Shown in pieces: positions 1 through 12,870 of a DNA stretch of 64,000 bases (positions within the stretch are counted from its first letter, which is position 1; each line of letters begins with the position of its first letter). The stretch covers positions 27,990,238 through 28,054,237 of the forward strand of contig NC_090447.1 in the NCBI RefSeq assembly GCF_031143425.1, in the 5' to 3' direction. Origin of the DNA: Pleurodeles waltl (Eukaryota > Chordata > Amphibia > Caudata > Salamandridae). The position numbers were made by a program, and so were the translations under genes. The notes under the pieces were generated by a model. It saw only the letters and a list, made by a program, of their open reading frames with translations, ran no database searches and was not told where the DNA came from.

Positions 1-3000
1 AATGTGGTGTCTGCACCCACAGAGAACCGCTCGTGCCCCATGTACCTTAATGTGGCATCTGCACCCACAGAGAACCGCTCGTGCCCCATGGACCTTAATG
101 TGGCATCTGCACCGACAGAGAACCGCCAGTGCCCCATGGACCTTAATGTGGCATCTGCACCCACAGAGAGCTGCCAGTGCCCCATGTACCTTAATGTGGC
201 ATCTGTACCCACAGAGAACCGCCAGTGCCATGAGGACCTTAATGTGTCATCTGTACCCACAGAGAGCTGCCAGTGCCCCGTGGACCTTAATGTGGCATCT
301 GTACCCACAGAGAGCTGCCAGTGCCCCGTGGACCTTAATGTGGCATCTGTACCCACAGAGAGCTGCCAGTGCCCCGCGGACCTTAATTTGGCATCTGTAC
401 CCACAGAGAGCTGCCAGTGCCCCGAGGACCTTAATGTTGCTTCTGTACCCACTGAGAGCCTCCAGCGCCCCATGGACCTTAATGTTGCATCTGTACCCAC
501 AGAGAACCACCAGTGCCCCATGGACCTTAATGTGGCATCTGTACCCACAGGGAAGCGCCACTGCCCCGCGGACCTTGATGTGGCCTTTGCACCCACAGAG
601 AACCGCCAGTGCCCCTCGGACCTTGATGTGGCCTCTGTACCCACAGAAGCCGACAGTGCCCCACGGACCTTGATGTGGCCGCTGTACCCACAGAAGCCGC
701 CAGTGCCCCAAGGACCTTAATGTGGCATCTGCACCCGCATAGAATTGCCAGTGCACCGCGGACCTTAATGTGGCATCTGTACCCACAGAGAGCCACCAGT
801 GCCCCACGGACCTTAATGCGGCATATGCAGCCACAGAGAGATGCCAGTGCCCCACGGACCTTAATGTAGCATCTGCACTCAGAGAACCACTCGTGACCCA
901 TGGACCTTAATGTGGCATCTGTACCCACAGAGAGCCGCCAGTGCCATGCGGACCTTAATGTGGCATTTGTACGCACAGAGAGCCGCCACTGCCACACGGA
1001 CCTTAATGTGGCATCTGTACCCACAGAGAGCCGCCACTGCCACACGGACCTTAATGTGGCATCTGCACCCATAGAGAGCTGCCAGTGCCACGCGGACCTT
1101 AATGTGGCATCTGCACCCACAGAGAGCCTCCAGTGCCACGCGGACCTTAATGTGGCATCTGCACCCACAGAGAGCCTCCAGTGCCACGCGGACCTTAATG
1201 TGGCATCTGCACCCACAGAGAGCCTCCAGTGCCACACGCACCTTAATGTGGCATCTGTACCGACAGAGAGCTGCCAGTGCCCCGCGGACCTTAATGTGGC
1301 ATCTGTACCCACAGAGAGCTGCCAGTGCCCCGAGGACCTTAATGTTGCTTCTGTACCCACTGAGAGCCTCCAGTGCTCCATGGACCTTAATGTTGCATCT
1401 GTACCCACAGATTACCACCAGTGCCCCATGGACCTTAATGTGGCATCGGTACCCACAGGGAAGCGCCACTGCCCCGCGGACCTTAATATGGCATCTGCAC
1501 CCACAGAGAACCGCCAGTGTCCCACGGACCTTGATGTGGCCTTTGCACCCACAGAGAACCGCCAGTGCCCCACGGACCTTGATGTGGCCTTTGCACCCAC
1601 AGAGAACCGCCAGTGCCCCACGGACCTTGATGTGGCCTTTGCACCCACAGAGAACCGCCAGTGCCCCACGGACCTTGATGTGGCGGCTGTACCCACAGAA
1701 GCCGCCAGTGCCCCACGGACCTTGATGTGGCCGCTGTACCAACAAAAGCCGCCAGTGCCCCATGGAGCTTAATGTGGCATCTGCACCCACAGAGAGCCAC
1801 CAGTGCCCCGGGAACTTAATGTGGCATCTCCACCCACAGAGAGCCGCCAATGTGGCATCTGCACCCACAGAGAATTGCCAGTGCTCCGCAGACCTTAATG
1901 TGGCATCTGTACCCACAGAGAACCGCCAGTGCCCCGGGATCTTAATGTGGCAGCTCCACCCACAGAGAGCCGCCAGTGCCCCACGGACCTTAATGTAGCA
2001 TCTGCACTCAGAGAACCTCTCGTGACCCATGGACCTTAATGTGGCATCTGTACCCACAGAGAGCCGCCAGTGACCTGCGGACCTTAATGTGGCATCTGTA
2101 CCCAGCAAAAATCACCAGTGCCCCGTAGACCTTAATGTGGCATCTGCACCCACAGAGAACCACCAGAGCCCCGCGGACCTTAATGTGGCATCTGTACCCA
2201 CAGAGAACCGCAGTGCCCCGTGGACCTTAATGTGGCATCTGTACCCACAGAGAACTGCCAGTGCCCAGCGGACCTTAATGTGGCATTTGTACGCACAGAG
2301 AACTGCCAGTGCCCCCCCACCCCCGGACCTTAATGTGGCATCTGTACCCACACACAGAGAGCCGCCACTGCCACGCGGACCTTAATGAGGCTTCTGCACC
2401 CATAGAGAGCCGTCGTGCCACGCAGACCTTAATGTGGTATTTGCACCCACAGAGAGCCGCCAGTGCCATGCGCACCTTAATGTGGCATTTGCACCCACAG
2501 AGAGCCGCCAGTGCCACACACACCTTAATGTGGCGTCTGCACCCACAGAGAGCCGCCAGTGCCCCACAGACCTTAATCTGGCATCTGTACCCACAGAGAA
2601 CCGCCAGTGCCACACGGACCTTAATGTGGCATCTGCACCCACAGAGAGCTACCAGTGCCCTGCGGACCTTAATGTGGCATCTGTAGCCACAGAGAACCGC
2701 CAGTGCCCCCACGGATCTTAATGTGGCATCTGCACCCACAGAGAACCGCCTGTGCCCCGCGGACCTTAATGTGGCATCTGCACCCACAGAGAGCCGCCAC
2801 TGCCACGTGGACCTTAATGTGGCATCTGCACCCATAGAGAGCCGCCACTGCCACACAGACCTTAATGTGGCATCTGCACCCATAGAGAGCCTCCAGTGCC
2901 ACACACACCTTAATGTGGCATCTGCACCCACAGAGAGCGGCTAGTGCCCCTTGGACCTTAATGTGGCATCTGCACCCACAGAGACCAGCCAGTGTGCCGC

Positions 3001-3570
3001 AGATCTTAATGTGGCATCTGTACCCACAGAGAACCGCCCCACAGAGAAACGCCAGTGCCCCACGGACCTTAATGTGGCGTCTGCACCCACAGAGAGCCGC
3101 CAGTGCTCCATGGACCTTAATGTGGCATCTGTACCCACAGAGAACCGCCAGTGCCCCACAGACCTTAATGTGGCATCTGTACCCACAGAGAACCGCCAGT
3201 GCCCCACGGACCTTAATGTGGCATCGGTAGCCACAGAGAACCGCCAGTGCCCCACGGACCTCAATGTGGCATCTGAACCCACAGAGAGCCGCCAGTGCCC
3301 CATGGACCTCAATGTGGCATCTGCACCCACAGAGAGCCGCCAGTGCCCCGGGAACTTAATGTGGCATCTCCACCCACAGAGAGCCGCCAGTGCCCCAAGG
3401 ACCTTAATGTGGCATCTGCACCCGCATAGAATTGCCAGTGCCCCATGGACCTTAATGTGGGATCTGTACCCACAGAGAACCGCCAGTGCCCTGCGGACCT
3501 TAATGTGGCATCTTCACCCACAGAGAGCCGCCAGTGCCCTGCGGAACTTAATGTGGCATCTGCATCCAGA
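1..3570. repeat. 48-bp minisatellite array (window edge truncates it)
   Basis: About 74 head-to-tail copies of a 48-bp unit, recognisable by the words 'cttaatgtggcatctg' and 'cccacagagagccgccagtg'. Because 48 is a multiple of 3, most frames on both strands stay open for hundreds of codons as a 16-residue periodic peptide, so the long ORFs here follow from the period. Units vary (gcatctgcac/gcatctgtac, gagaaccgcc/gagagccgcc) and a few are truncated, as near 870-900 and 1800-1860. A block containing 'ttaatgttgcttctgtaccc' recurs about 908 bp later (431 and 1339), so the array also has higher-order duplication. No function seen. Confidence 0.97.
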
Positions 3571-3577
3571 GGGAACA

Positions 3578-4000
3578 ATCTGGGTCCTGAAGTGTCGGTA
3601 TTGGGTCCGGGGATCCTGAAGTGTCGGTATTGGGTCCGGGGATCCTGAAGTGTCGGTATTGGGTCCGGGGATCCTGAAGTGTCGGTATTGGGTCCGGGGA
3701 TCCTGAAGTGTCGGTATTGGGTCCGGGGATCCTGAAGTGTCGGTATTGGGTCCGGGGATCCTGAAGTGACGGTATTGGGTCCGGGGATCCTGAAGTGCCG
3801 GTATTGGGTCCGGGGATCCTGAAGTGTCGGTATTGGGTCCGGGGATCCTGAAGTGTCGGTATTGGGTCCGGGGATCCTGAAGTGTCGGTATTGGGTCTGG
3901 GGATCCTGAAGTGTCGGTATTGGGTCCGGGGGGCCTGAAGTGTCGGTTTTGTGGCTGGGGATGCTGAAGTGCCAATATTGCCGCCGGGGATGCTGAAGTG
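3578..4000. repeat. 29-bp minisatellite array
   Basis: About 14 copies of a 29-bp unit built around 'cctgaagtgtcggtattggg' followed by 'tccggggat'. The first dozen are nearly identical; the last two diverge (ccaatattgccgccgggg). It follows directly on the 48-bp array. The period is not a multiple of 3 and the minus-strand ORFs across it cycle through three frames, so it is not coding. Confidence 0.96.
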
Positions 4001-4193
4001 GAGATCTTTCTCCTTCCTGGCGGCCAACACCTGGAACTCCCTCCCCACCAGCCTCAGGACCACTCCGCTTTCCGGAGACTCCTAAAGACCTGGCTGTTCG
4101 AGCAGCGATAACCCCCCCTTTTTCCCGTAGCGCCTTGAGACCCGCACGGGTGAGTAGCGCGCTTTATAAATGTTAATGATTTGATTTGATTTG
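4001..4193 (+). mobile_element. 5'-truncated LINE, 3' end only (L2/CR1-like)
   Basis: The start translates, with an indel, to the C-terminus typical of L2/CR1-type LINE polymerases: a W-N-S-L-P block, then an F-R-x-L-L-K-T-W-L-F block ending at a stop. A short 3' UTR follows (gccttgagacc ... gcgctttataaatg) and ends in a (TGATT)n-like tail. The word tgaagtg occurs just before the element and just after its tail, consistent with a 7-bp target duplication inside one unit of the 29-bp array. A related 3' end lies at 36125-36690 on the other strand. Confidence 0.75.
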
Positions 4194-4381
4194 AAGTGCC
4201 AATATTGCCAAAGTCACCCTCATCATTTCTTATGTCACCTCAGATGTGGGTGGCAGCTCGTCCTGTTCCACCTCGTGGTCCCTTCCACGCCTACAGTCAC
4301 CACGGGTTCCTTGGGTATCCTGAGACACTTATGTCTGGATAGAGGTGTCTTACAGCTGAACTGTAAGGAGGTGAAGGGACT
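4194..4381. repeat. ~163-bp satellite, left part (one unit)
   Basis: One monomer of the satellite that resumes at 7046. It has the same landmarks in the same order: 'tcatttcttatgtcacctcag', 'ccacctcgtggtcccttccac', 'gtatcctgagacac' and 'ggaggtgaaggga'. The array is interrupted by the solo LTR at 4382-7045, with GGACT duplicated on both sides. Confidence 0.85.
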
Positions 4382-7045
4382 TGTAGGAAGTTGGCTCTGT
4401 ATGCACTATTTCAAAGTAAGGAATAGTATGCACAGAGTCCAAGGGTTCCCCTTAGAGGTAAGATAGTGGCAAAAAGAGATAATACTAGTGCTCTATTTTG
4501 TGGTAGTGTGGTCGAGCAGTAGGCTTATCAAAGGAGTAGTGTTAAGCATTTGTTGTACACACACAAGCAATAAATGAGGAACACACACTCAAAGACAATT
4601 CCAGGCCAATAGGTTTTTGTATAGAAAAATATCTTTTCTTAGTTTATTTTAAGAATCACAGGTTCGAATTTTACATGTAATACTTCAAATGAAAGGTATT
4701 GCAGGTAAGTACTTTAGGAACTTTGAATAATCACAATAGCATATATACTTTTCAAATAAGCCACATATAGCTATTTTAAAACTAGACACAGTGCAATTTT
4801 CACAATTCCTAGGGGGAGTAAGAGTTTGTTAGTTCTTGCAGGTAAGTAAACCACCTACGCGGTTCAAGTTTGGGTCCAAGGTAGCCCACCGTTGGGGGTT
4901 CAGAGCAACCCCAAAGTTACCACACCAGCAGCTCAGGGCCGGTCAGGTGCAGAGGTCAAAGAGGTGCCCAAAACGCATAGACTTCAATGGAGAAGGGGGT
5001 GCCCCGGTTCCAGTCTGCCAGCAGGTAAGTACCCGCGTCTTCGGAGGGCAGACCAGGGGGGTTTTGTAGGGCACCGGGGGGAACACAAGTCAACACAGAA
5101 TGTACACCCTCAGCCGCACGGGGGCGGCCGGGTGCAGTGTGCAAACATGTGTCGGGTTTGTCGTTGAAATCAATGGGAGACCAAGGGGTCTCTTCAGCGA
5201 TGCAGGCAGGCAAGGGGGGGGCTCCTCGGGGTAGCCACCACCTGGGCAAGGGAGAGGGCCTCCTGGGGGTCACTCCTGCACTGGAGTTCCGATCTTTCAG
5301 GTCCTGGGGGCTGCGGGTGCAGAGAGTCTTTACCAGGCGTCGGGATCTGGGAGTCAGGCAGTCGCGGTCAGGGGGAGCCTCGGGATTCCCTCTGCAGGCG
5401 TCGCTGTGGGGGCTCAGGAGGGACAACTCTGGCTACTCTCGGTCTCGTAGTCGCCGGGGAGTCCTCCCTGAAGTGTTGTTTCTCCACAAGTCGAGCCGGG
5501 GGCGTCGGGTGCAGAGTAGCAAGTCTCACGCTTCCGGCGGGAAACGCAGTTGTTTTAAAGTTGGTCCTTTGAAACAAAGTTGCAGTCTTGGGTGAACAGA
5601 GCCGCTGTCCTTGGGAGTTTCTTGGTCATTCTAGAGCAGGGCAGTCCTCTGAGGATTCAGAGGTCGCTGGTCCCTGGGGAAAGCGTAGCTGGATCAGTGT
5701 CTTTAGAAGTGGGGAGACAGGCCGGTAGAGCTGGGGCCAAGGCATTTGGTGTCTCTGCCTTCTCTGCAGGGTTTTTCAGCTTAGCAGTCCTCTTCTTCTT
5801 AGGTTGCAGGAATCTGAGTTCCTAGGTTCTGGGGAACCCCTAAATACAGAATTTAGGGGTGTGTTTAGGTCAGGGAGGGCAGTAGCCAATGGCTACTAGC
5901 CCTGAGGGTGGCTACGCCCTCTTTGTGTCTCCTCCCAAGGGGAGGGGGTCACATTCCTATCCCTATTGGGGGAATCCTCCATCTGCAAGATGGAGAATTT
6001 CTAAAAGTCAGTCACTTCAGCTCAGGTTGCCTTAGGGGCTGTCCTGACTGGTCAGACACTCCTCCTTGTTTTTCTCATTATCTCCTCCGGCCTTGCCGCC
6101 AAAAGTGGGGCCGTGGCCAGAGGGGGCGGGCAACTCCACTAGCTGGAATGCCCTTGGGTGCTGTAACAAAGGCTTTGAGGCTCACCACCAGGTGTTACAG
6201 TTCCTGCAAGGGGGAGGTGATAAGCATCTCCACCCAGTACAGGCTTTGTTAGTAGCCACAGAGTGACAAAGGCACTCTCCCCATGTGGCCAGCAACATGT
6301 CTCGAGTGTGGCAGGCTGCTAAAACCAGTCAGCCTACACGGGTAGTAGGTTAAGGTTTCAGGGGGCACCTCTAAGGTGCCCTCTGTGGTGTATGTTACAA
6401 TAAAATGTACACTGGCATTAGTGTGCATTTATTGTGCTGAGAAGTTTGATACCAGTGTGATTTCAGTGTAGCCATTATGGTGCTGTGGAGTTCGTGTATG
6501 ACAGACTCCCAGACCATATACTCTTATGGCTACCCTGCACTTACAATGTCTAAGGTTTTGCTTAGACACTGTAGGGGCACAGTGCTCATGCACTTGTGCC
6601 CTCACCTATGGTATAGTGCACCCTGCCTTAGGGCTGTAAGGCCTGCTAGAGGGGTGACTTATCTATACTGCATAGGCAGTGTGAGGTTGGCATGGACCCC
6701 GAGGGGAGTGCCATGTCGACTTACTCGTTTTGTCCTCACCAGCACACACAAGCTGGCAAGCAGTGTGTCTGTGCTGAGTGAGGGGTCCCCAGGGTGGCAT
6801 AAGATATGCTGCAGCCCTTAGAGACCTTCCCTGGCATCAGGGCCCTTGGTACTAGGGGTACCAGTTACAAGGGACTTACCTGGATGCCAGGGTGTGCCAA
6901 TTGTGGAAACAAAAGTACAGGTTAGGGAAAGAACACTGGTGCTGGGGCCTGGTTAGCAGGCCTCAGCACACTTTCAATTCAAAACTTAGCATCAGCAAAG
7001 GCAAAAAGTCAGGGGGTAACCATGCCAAGGAGGCATTTCCTTACC
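4382..7045 (-). mobile_element. Solo LTR, family LTR-A (older subfamily)
   Basis: The sequence starts TGTAGGAAGTTGGCTCTG and ends TTTCCTTACC (final CA mutated to CC), and is flanked by GGACT on both sides (4377-4381 and 7046-7050). It aligns throughout with the LTRs at 41054, 47090, 52568 and 63718. Orientation is taken from the complete copy at 47090-55242, whose gag lies on the minus strand. No internal region is present, so this is a solo LTR left by LTR-LTR recombination. It is clearly more diverged than the other copies. Confidence 0.9.
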
Positions 7046-8340
7046 GGACTCCTCACCATTTAGGTCACGCTACAGGTGGGAGGTGCCTCATATGCTCCAC
7101 TTCGAGGTCCCTTCCACACCTGCAGTCACCACAGCTTCCCTGGGAATCCTGGGACACCCAGGTCTGGGTAAAGATGTGCTACACCTCTACTGCAGGGAGG
7201 GGAAGGAACCTCTCACCATTTATGTCACCCTGCAGGTGGAAGGTCCCTCGTACAGCTCCACCTTGTGGTCACTTCCACATCTACAGCCACCACAGATTCC
7301 CCGGGTGTCCTGAGACACTTGTGCCTGGGTGAAGGTGTGTTACATCTGTACTGCAGGGAGGTGAAGGGACCCTTCACATTTCTTCTGTCACCCTAGTGGT
7401 TGGAGGTGCTTCCTACGGCTCCACCTCAAGGTTTGTTCTGCACCTGCAGTCACGCCAGGTTCCCTGGGTACCCTGAGAAACCTATGTCTGGGTGGAGGTG
7501 TGTTAAACCTGTACTATAGGGAGGTGAAGGTACCCCTCACCTTTTCCTATATCACCTTTTTGGCAAGAGGTGCCTCGTTTGGCTCCACCCCATGGTCACT
7601 TGAGCACCTACAGTCACCATGGATTCCCCCGATATTCTGAGACACGTGTGTGGGTGGAGGTGTGTTACAAATGTACTGCAGGAAGATGAAGGGAGCCCTC
7701 ACCATTTCCTATGTCATCTTAGAGGTGGGAGGTGCCTCATACAGCTGCAGCTCGAGATCCCTTCCGTGCCTACAGTCACTACATATTCCCTGGGTATCCT
7801 GTACCCCAGGGAGGTTAAGGGACCCCTCAGCATTTCTTATTTCTCCTTAGAGGTCTCTTGTACACCTGCACCTCAATGGCCCTTCCACGCCTGCTGTCAC
7901 CACAGGTTCCCCGGGTATCCTGAGACACCTGTGTTCCTTGGGAGATGTGTTTGTTACACCTGCACTGGGTGAGGTGAAAGGACCCCCCCACCATTTCTTA
8001 TGTCACCTTAGAGGTGGGTGATGGCCCATACGGCTCTACCTCGAGGTCTCCTCCGCACCTACGGTCACCTCAGATTCCCCGGGTATCCTGTGACACTTGT
8101 TTCTGGGTAGAGCTTTGTCACAACTGCACCGGGGGACCATTTCTTATGTCACCTTAGAGGTGGGAGGTGCCTCATAGAGCTCCACTTAGAAGTCCTTTAT
8201 GCAACTACAGTCAACATGGATTCCCCAAGTATCCTGAGGCACCCATGTGTGCGTGGAGGTGTGTTTTAGGTGTACTGCTGGGAGGTGAAGGGATCCCTCA
8301 TCCTTTCTTATGTCATCTTGGATTTGAGAAGAGCTTTCCG
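7046..8340. repeat. ~163-bp satellite array, right part
   Basis: About eight degenerate units. 'gtcaccttagaggtgggagg'-type words recur near 7066, 7224, 7387, 7551, 7714, 8002 and 8147, mostly about 160 bp apart, with one short unit around 7840. Units share 'ccacctcgaggtcccttcc', 'cacagattccccgggtatcctg' and 'gtactgcagggaggtgaagg'. There is no conserved reading frame; the short ORFs here are incidental. Confidence 0.85.
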
Positions 8341-9915
8341 TCAGAGATGACGAAGACAGTGACCAAGGCAGTTCTGGTGCTATGCTGTGTTCCATATATT
8401 CCTCAGCTTATCCTTAGAGCCCTTCCAAACTAGATGTAGTGTATAATATCACTGAGGAAATGCCTGATCTACTCTTTCTAAGGTTTTGGAAGACTCGAGT
8501 CCTAAAATACAGTGACACTTAGCAGGGGATGTGACATCCAAGAGGGCTCTTAAAGAGGGGTGGAAGAGCAGTGAGGCTAGTTGGATGCTCAAAGCCCAGT
8601 GATATGCCACATTGCACCAGATGGGTGGTACCTGTAGCAGGCATTGAGGATAACCATGAGATAAATATACACTCAGTGATTGGATTTTGCAATCATTTGC
8701 TTACTCTGGGGGTATTGTACAGTTCTGCAACAGCAGGAGACACCTGTGATTAACATGCTTTTGGGGCAAACTTTGAGAGGTTGGACGCTGAACTGGCCAG
8801 TGGAAAGTGGGAAGTTGAGCTCTCTGAAACCAGAACATAAGTTAAGTTGTGCTAAGATTGTCAGTTGAGCGTTGTTCTTTTGAAGGCCATTTGACACAGG
8901 GCACTGAAAGGAATGAGTGTGTGTGTGTGTACTCTTCTGCTTAGAGGTTTGTGGAGAGGTTGATTGTTCACTGACTCACAGCTCGCTAACAGGACCAGGA
9001 ACAATGTTACGGTGTCCTGAAACCAGGCCATGGTCACGTCCTACAAACTCCATGTACATGCTTTCTCTTGCAGATATTTCCCTCTTACACGTTTCATTAT
9101 GCATGCTTGTTTTATTAAATATGCTTCTTCAGTTACTTGTGTTTCTCTTCTCGTATATGGTCCTTTTCACGTATGTTGTCTTATACACTTGCACAATGCC
9201 CACGCTGTCAGAATTAGATTACCCTAAGCTGGTCCTGTTCATGTCACCGAAGATGTTTCTGCAGGACATATCTTTAAGGCTCTGATTGAGGGAATGTCAG
9301 ATTCTACTAGCCATCATTACTTTTTCTTAATTAAGTGCTGTGGACCACAGTGTTGCACCCTCCATGCTCTGTAAATAATAAGTATCACAGTTATCTCTTT
9401 TAGTCCTTAATTTAACAATCATGGGCAGCCCTGCCTGGGTCTGGACTTGTGATCTGCTGCTTACATCAGATGTCAGCAGCTAGTGCTTAACTCACCAAGT
9501 CATTTTGGTGGTAAAAATAACCTAAAGCTTACTAACCGTTAAAGAGATCACAATAAATTTGGACATTTAGGGATATTAAAAATGGAAATAAATTGATACT
9601 AGTGAAAAGAATTTAAAAAACGAAGGAAAAATGCTTAGGATTTAAGACACACTAGCAATAATGAAGATCTGTCCGGAGTTAAAGCTCTTCTCTAAAAAAC
9701 GTCTCCTGCATGGTGGGGGCACAAGTTATAGTTACCTTAGGGCTAGAGCTATAGTTACTTGAGATAACTATAACTGCTGAATTTCTATGGTTTTCTGCCA
9801 GTAAATTCAGAACCTGACTGTAACATCCCTGTAACCTTTAGTTTTTTAAGTGAGTTTCTATTTTATTTTTTATTCTATTTCCTAACTATAACGTCCATGT
9901 AACCGTTGTTTTTTT

Positions 9916-9959
<44 letters not shown>

Positions 9960-10592
9960 ATACCTCCAACATAGCTGTCAACACTTCCTTGTTTAAGTGT
10001 TGGCAGCCAACCGGATATCATCACGAGATCGGGAAGGTTCGCAGAGCATTCTCGTCCATATATCTACAATTTTTTTTTCTTTAATATCTCAAAAACTACT
10101 TAATGCATTTACACCAAATAGCAAAAAAGGATGCTTTCTGGACCAAGAGTTAGCTTTCTGCCAAATTTGGTGTAATTCCATCCACTGGTTTGGGCTGTAG
10201 ACGTGTTCCAAATCCTATAAGAATTAACATTGGACCCCTCCCCCCCTTCTCTTTTTCTCGGCTCCCGCTTGATGGATCACCCCAAAACTTTCCAGACAGC
10301 AGCTGAAGTAAGCAACAATTTTTTTTTGAAAAGTTTGTGAAGATTTGTCAACTGCCACCTGCCATTTTTTTGTTCTTGGTAGGCAGTCATTTTTTCCGTG
10401 GCATTCGCAAAATGGTGCATTGAGCTTTGCAGGCAGCATGGGCTATGGAGTGGCTTGGCTCCTTGAGGCACAAGGGGTTAGTGGTGCTTGCTGCAGTGCG
10501 AAGAGGTGTCAGCTCGAGGTGAGGAATCGTGGAAGTTCAGGGGCAAAGGGTTGTGAAAACTTTACATTTACTGGTATGCTTCAGTGACCATA
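8341..10592. other. Non-coding stretch, probably intron or 5' flank of the FBXW7-like gene
   Basis: No exon recognised. It contains an AT microsatellite (9918-9955). Around 9700-10230 is an unclassified interspersed-repeat-like block with 'aactataacgtccatgtaac' and 'caccaaatagcaaaaaagga', which I take to be an old transposon remnant without being able to name it. A hydrophobic T-rich ORF at 8917-9285 is discussed among the rejected items. Confidence 0.5.
9918..9955. repeat. (AT)n microsatellite
   Basis: About 19 uninterrupted AT dinucleotides. Confidence 0.97.
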
Positions 10593-12870
10593 TGTAGGAA
10601 AGTGCCCCTTTTTTACATGGTCCGCTCCTCTTTTTGCCTGATAATCGATGCAGTTTTGACTGGAAGTGCACTTGAGTTCCTGCTGTCCAGGTCCCCAGTG
10701 CCAGATTTCTTTCCCTAACTGTGCAATTGTTCCCTAATTGGCAATACCTTTGGCAACTCTGCAAGTCCCTAGTAAATGGTACCCCTGGTACTGAGGGCAC
10801 AGGTACCAAAGAGGGTCCCAAAGGGCTGCAGCATGTATTGTGGCACCCTCAGGAACCCCTGACCTAGCACATGTAGACTGCCATTGCAGGCTGCGTGTCT
10901 TGGAGCAGCTAAAAGTGAAAACATGACATGGCACACAATCTTTGTGCCATGTCTCCTAACACTGCATGCAGTATATGTAAGTCACCACTACAGCAGGCTT
11001 TACAGCTCTATGGCAGGGTGCATTATGTTACATTTGAGGACATATCTGCATGAGCAGATATGCCCCTGCTATGCCTTTGTCGATTCTTAGACATAGTTAG
11101 TAAACAGGAAAGCCATTCTAAGTACATTTGCTGAACACTGGTCAACATAAGTTCCCCAACTACATGATGGCCTTAATTAAAAAAGGGATGTTTGGTATCA
11201 AACCTTTCATATTGATAAACCATCACTGATACCATTGATGGATTTATAATTACGTGCACACAGAGGGCACCTTGGAGGTGCCCCCTGAAAAACCTTCAAT
11301 TTATCTGTGTGCTGGCTGACTAGTTCTAACTAGCCTACCACCACCAGATAGGTTTCTGACCCCATGGGTGAGAGCCTTTGCTCTCGGTGGACAGGAACAA
11401 AGCCTTCTGTGGCAGGGGTGTTAGCACACACCTCCCAACAGGATGACCTGCAAATTGCATTCCAAAACCGGGGGCTTCAGATCTAGATTCCCTCAAAGAT
11501 GATGATGCTGACCCCTGCCCTGGACCCATTTGGCACCTGGACAGGTGGGAAAATTAGTAGTCAGAGAAGTGCCCACCTCTCAGGTCAGTCTGACCCCTAA
11601 GGTGAGTTGCATGATGTGAACACAACTTTTGAAAGTCTGCCATGTTAGTGATGGCAGGTTTTGGAACTCTGTGAAATGTTATGCCCACTTCCCACAGGAA
11701 GTGGTCATATAGGGGGCTTGGTGACCGCAGGTGTAAGTAGCCCATTGGCTACTTACTACCTTACACTCTCCTAAATGCCCTTAAATTCAGGATTTAGGGG
11801 AGTCCCGGTCACCAGGAAAGCAGATTCCTGCTGATTTACGAAAGAGGACACTGAAGAGCTGTGAAAACAAAGCCTTAGGAAGAAGCAACTGACTTGCCAC
11901 TAGCCCTGCTGGCCTCTCTGCTGCTCCTGCTGAATTGCGTCAGTCGTCTTGTTCTGCAAGCTGTTGTGCCTCCAAAAAGCCTGGGAGAACTGCCTGCCTT
12001 CAGCAAAGGCCCATGGATCAGTGGAGCTGCTTCCCCGCATCCTGCTGCACACCAAGGGACTTGAGAGGTCTCCGCACTGCAAAAAGCTGATACCGCAACG
12101 CACCACCCACCTGTGCCGCCTAGGCTGAGCTCAAATGGGCTAACAGTGGTAGTGTGGTCCCCTGGCTCTCCAGAGACAGCCCACCTTAGGCTTGTCCCAA
12201 GTTGACTCAAGGACGCCACCTGCAACCTCTATTTGCAGGCCTTCTCGACCATGAGTTCTCCCGGTGATGAAAACCCGACACCTCTGCACCAGTTGCCGCT
12301 GGCCCGTGGAGAAACGGACCTAAGGTGTCCCCGAGCATTGTGAGAGCTGAACCCACTCGCTGGTTCAACCCGACTGGCCTCCCAGTCCAAACCTGCAGCC
12401 TCCTTTTTCTGAGCTGATCCCCATAGACTAACATCGGGCACCCGACAATGAAAAGCACCTCTGCACCAGGCCACCCCAGTGCCGCCCGAGGCAATCTGCT
12501 GGTGCGGCCTTGGACATCGCCCCATACTTACCTTAAGTCCAGGAGATTGGTACCGCAAGTCCCTGTTCTATACCCGTATGCAGTATTTGTTTTTCCTCCA
12601 TATAACATTGCCGCCTCTGAAAAATGCTCTGCCGACTTTTGAAGCTTTATAGTATTTTTCTGGCAAAACGTACTTACCTGATTGCATTGATTCTGGTGCC
12701 TAAACATATATAAAGGTACTTATGAGTTTTATAAATTGGTTTGGCTCTCCTTATTGAGCTGTGTGCATCATTTATTGACTGTGTGTTTATTGGCAGATGT
12801 TTACCATTCTCTGATAAGCATAAGGCTGCTCGACCACACTATCACCTAAAAGAGCACCTTGGGTTTGCTT
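10593..12870 (+). mobile_element. Old LTR, family LTR-B (related to LTR-A), right end unclear
   Basis: It starts TGTAGGAAAGTGCCCC. Its first kilobase matches the solo LTR at 25695-26752 (shared words 'gtccctagtaaatggtaccc', 'ggacatatctgcatgagcag', 'aaccggggg..ttcaga'). Its far end, about 12750-12870, matches the reverse complement of the LTR-A start (cttattgactgtgtg ... gctgctcgaccacacta). It is therefore a + strand LTR related to LTR-A but inserted the other way round. I cannot place a clean CA terminus or a target duplication on the right, so it may be truncated. Confidence 0.7.

Noticed and set aside
2..3619. Very long overlapping ORFs on both strands with a 16-residue repeat
   Set aside because: The 48-bp period is a multiple of three and its unit lacks stops in several frames. 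The openness is a consequence of the period; no start context, splice site or recognisable protein repeat was found.
1..4000. CRISPR-like array
   Set aside because: Units are contiguous with no unique spacers between them, and the genome is eukaryotic.
3514..4063. Minus-strand ORFs of 150-170 codons over the 29-bp array
   Set aside because: A stop-free 29-bp unit cycles all three frames, giving a 29-residue pseudo-repeat. Not a gene.
8917..9285. Hydrophobic 122-codon ORF, considered as a membrane-anchored FBXW7 isoform first exon
   Set aside because: It ends in a stop without a donor site, shows no similarity I can recognise to the known FBXW7 isoform N-termini, and its hydrophobicity follows from T-rich sequence.
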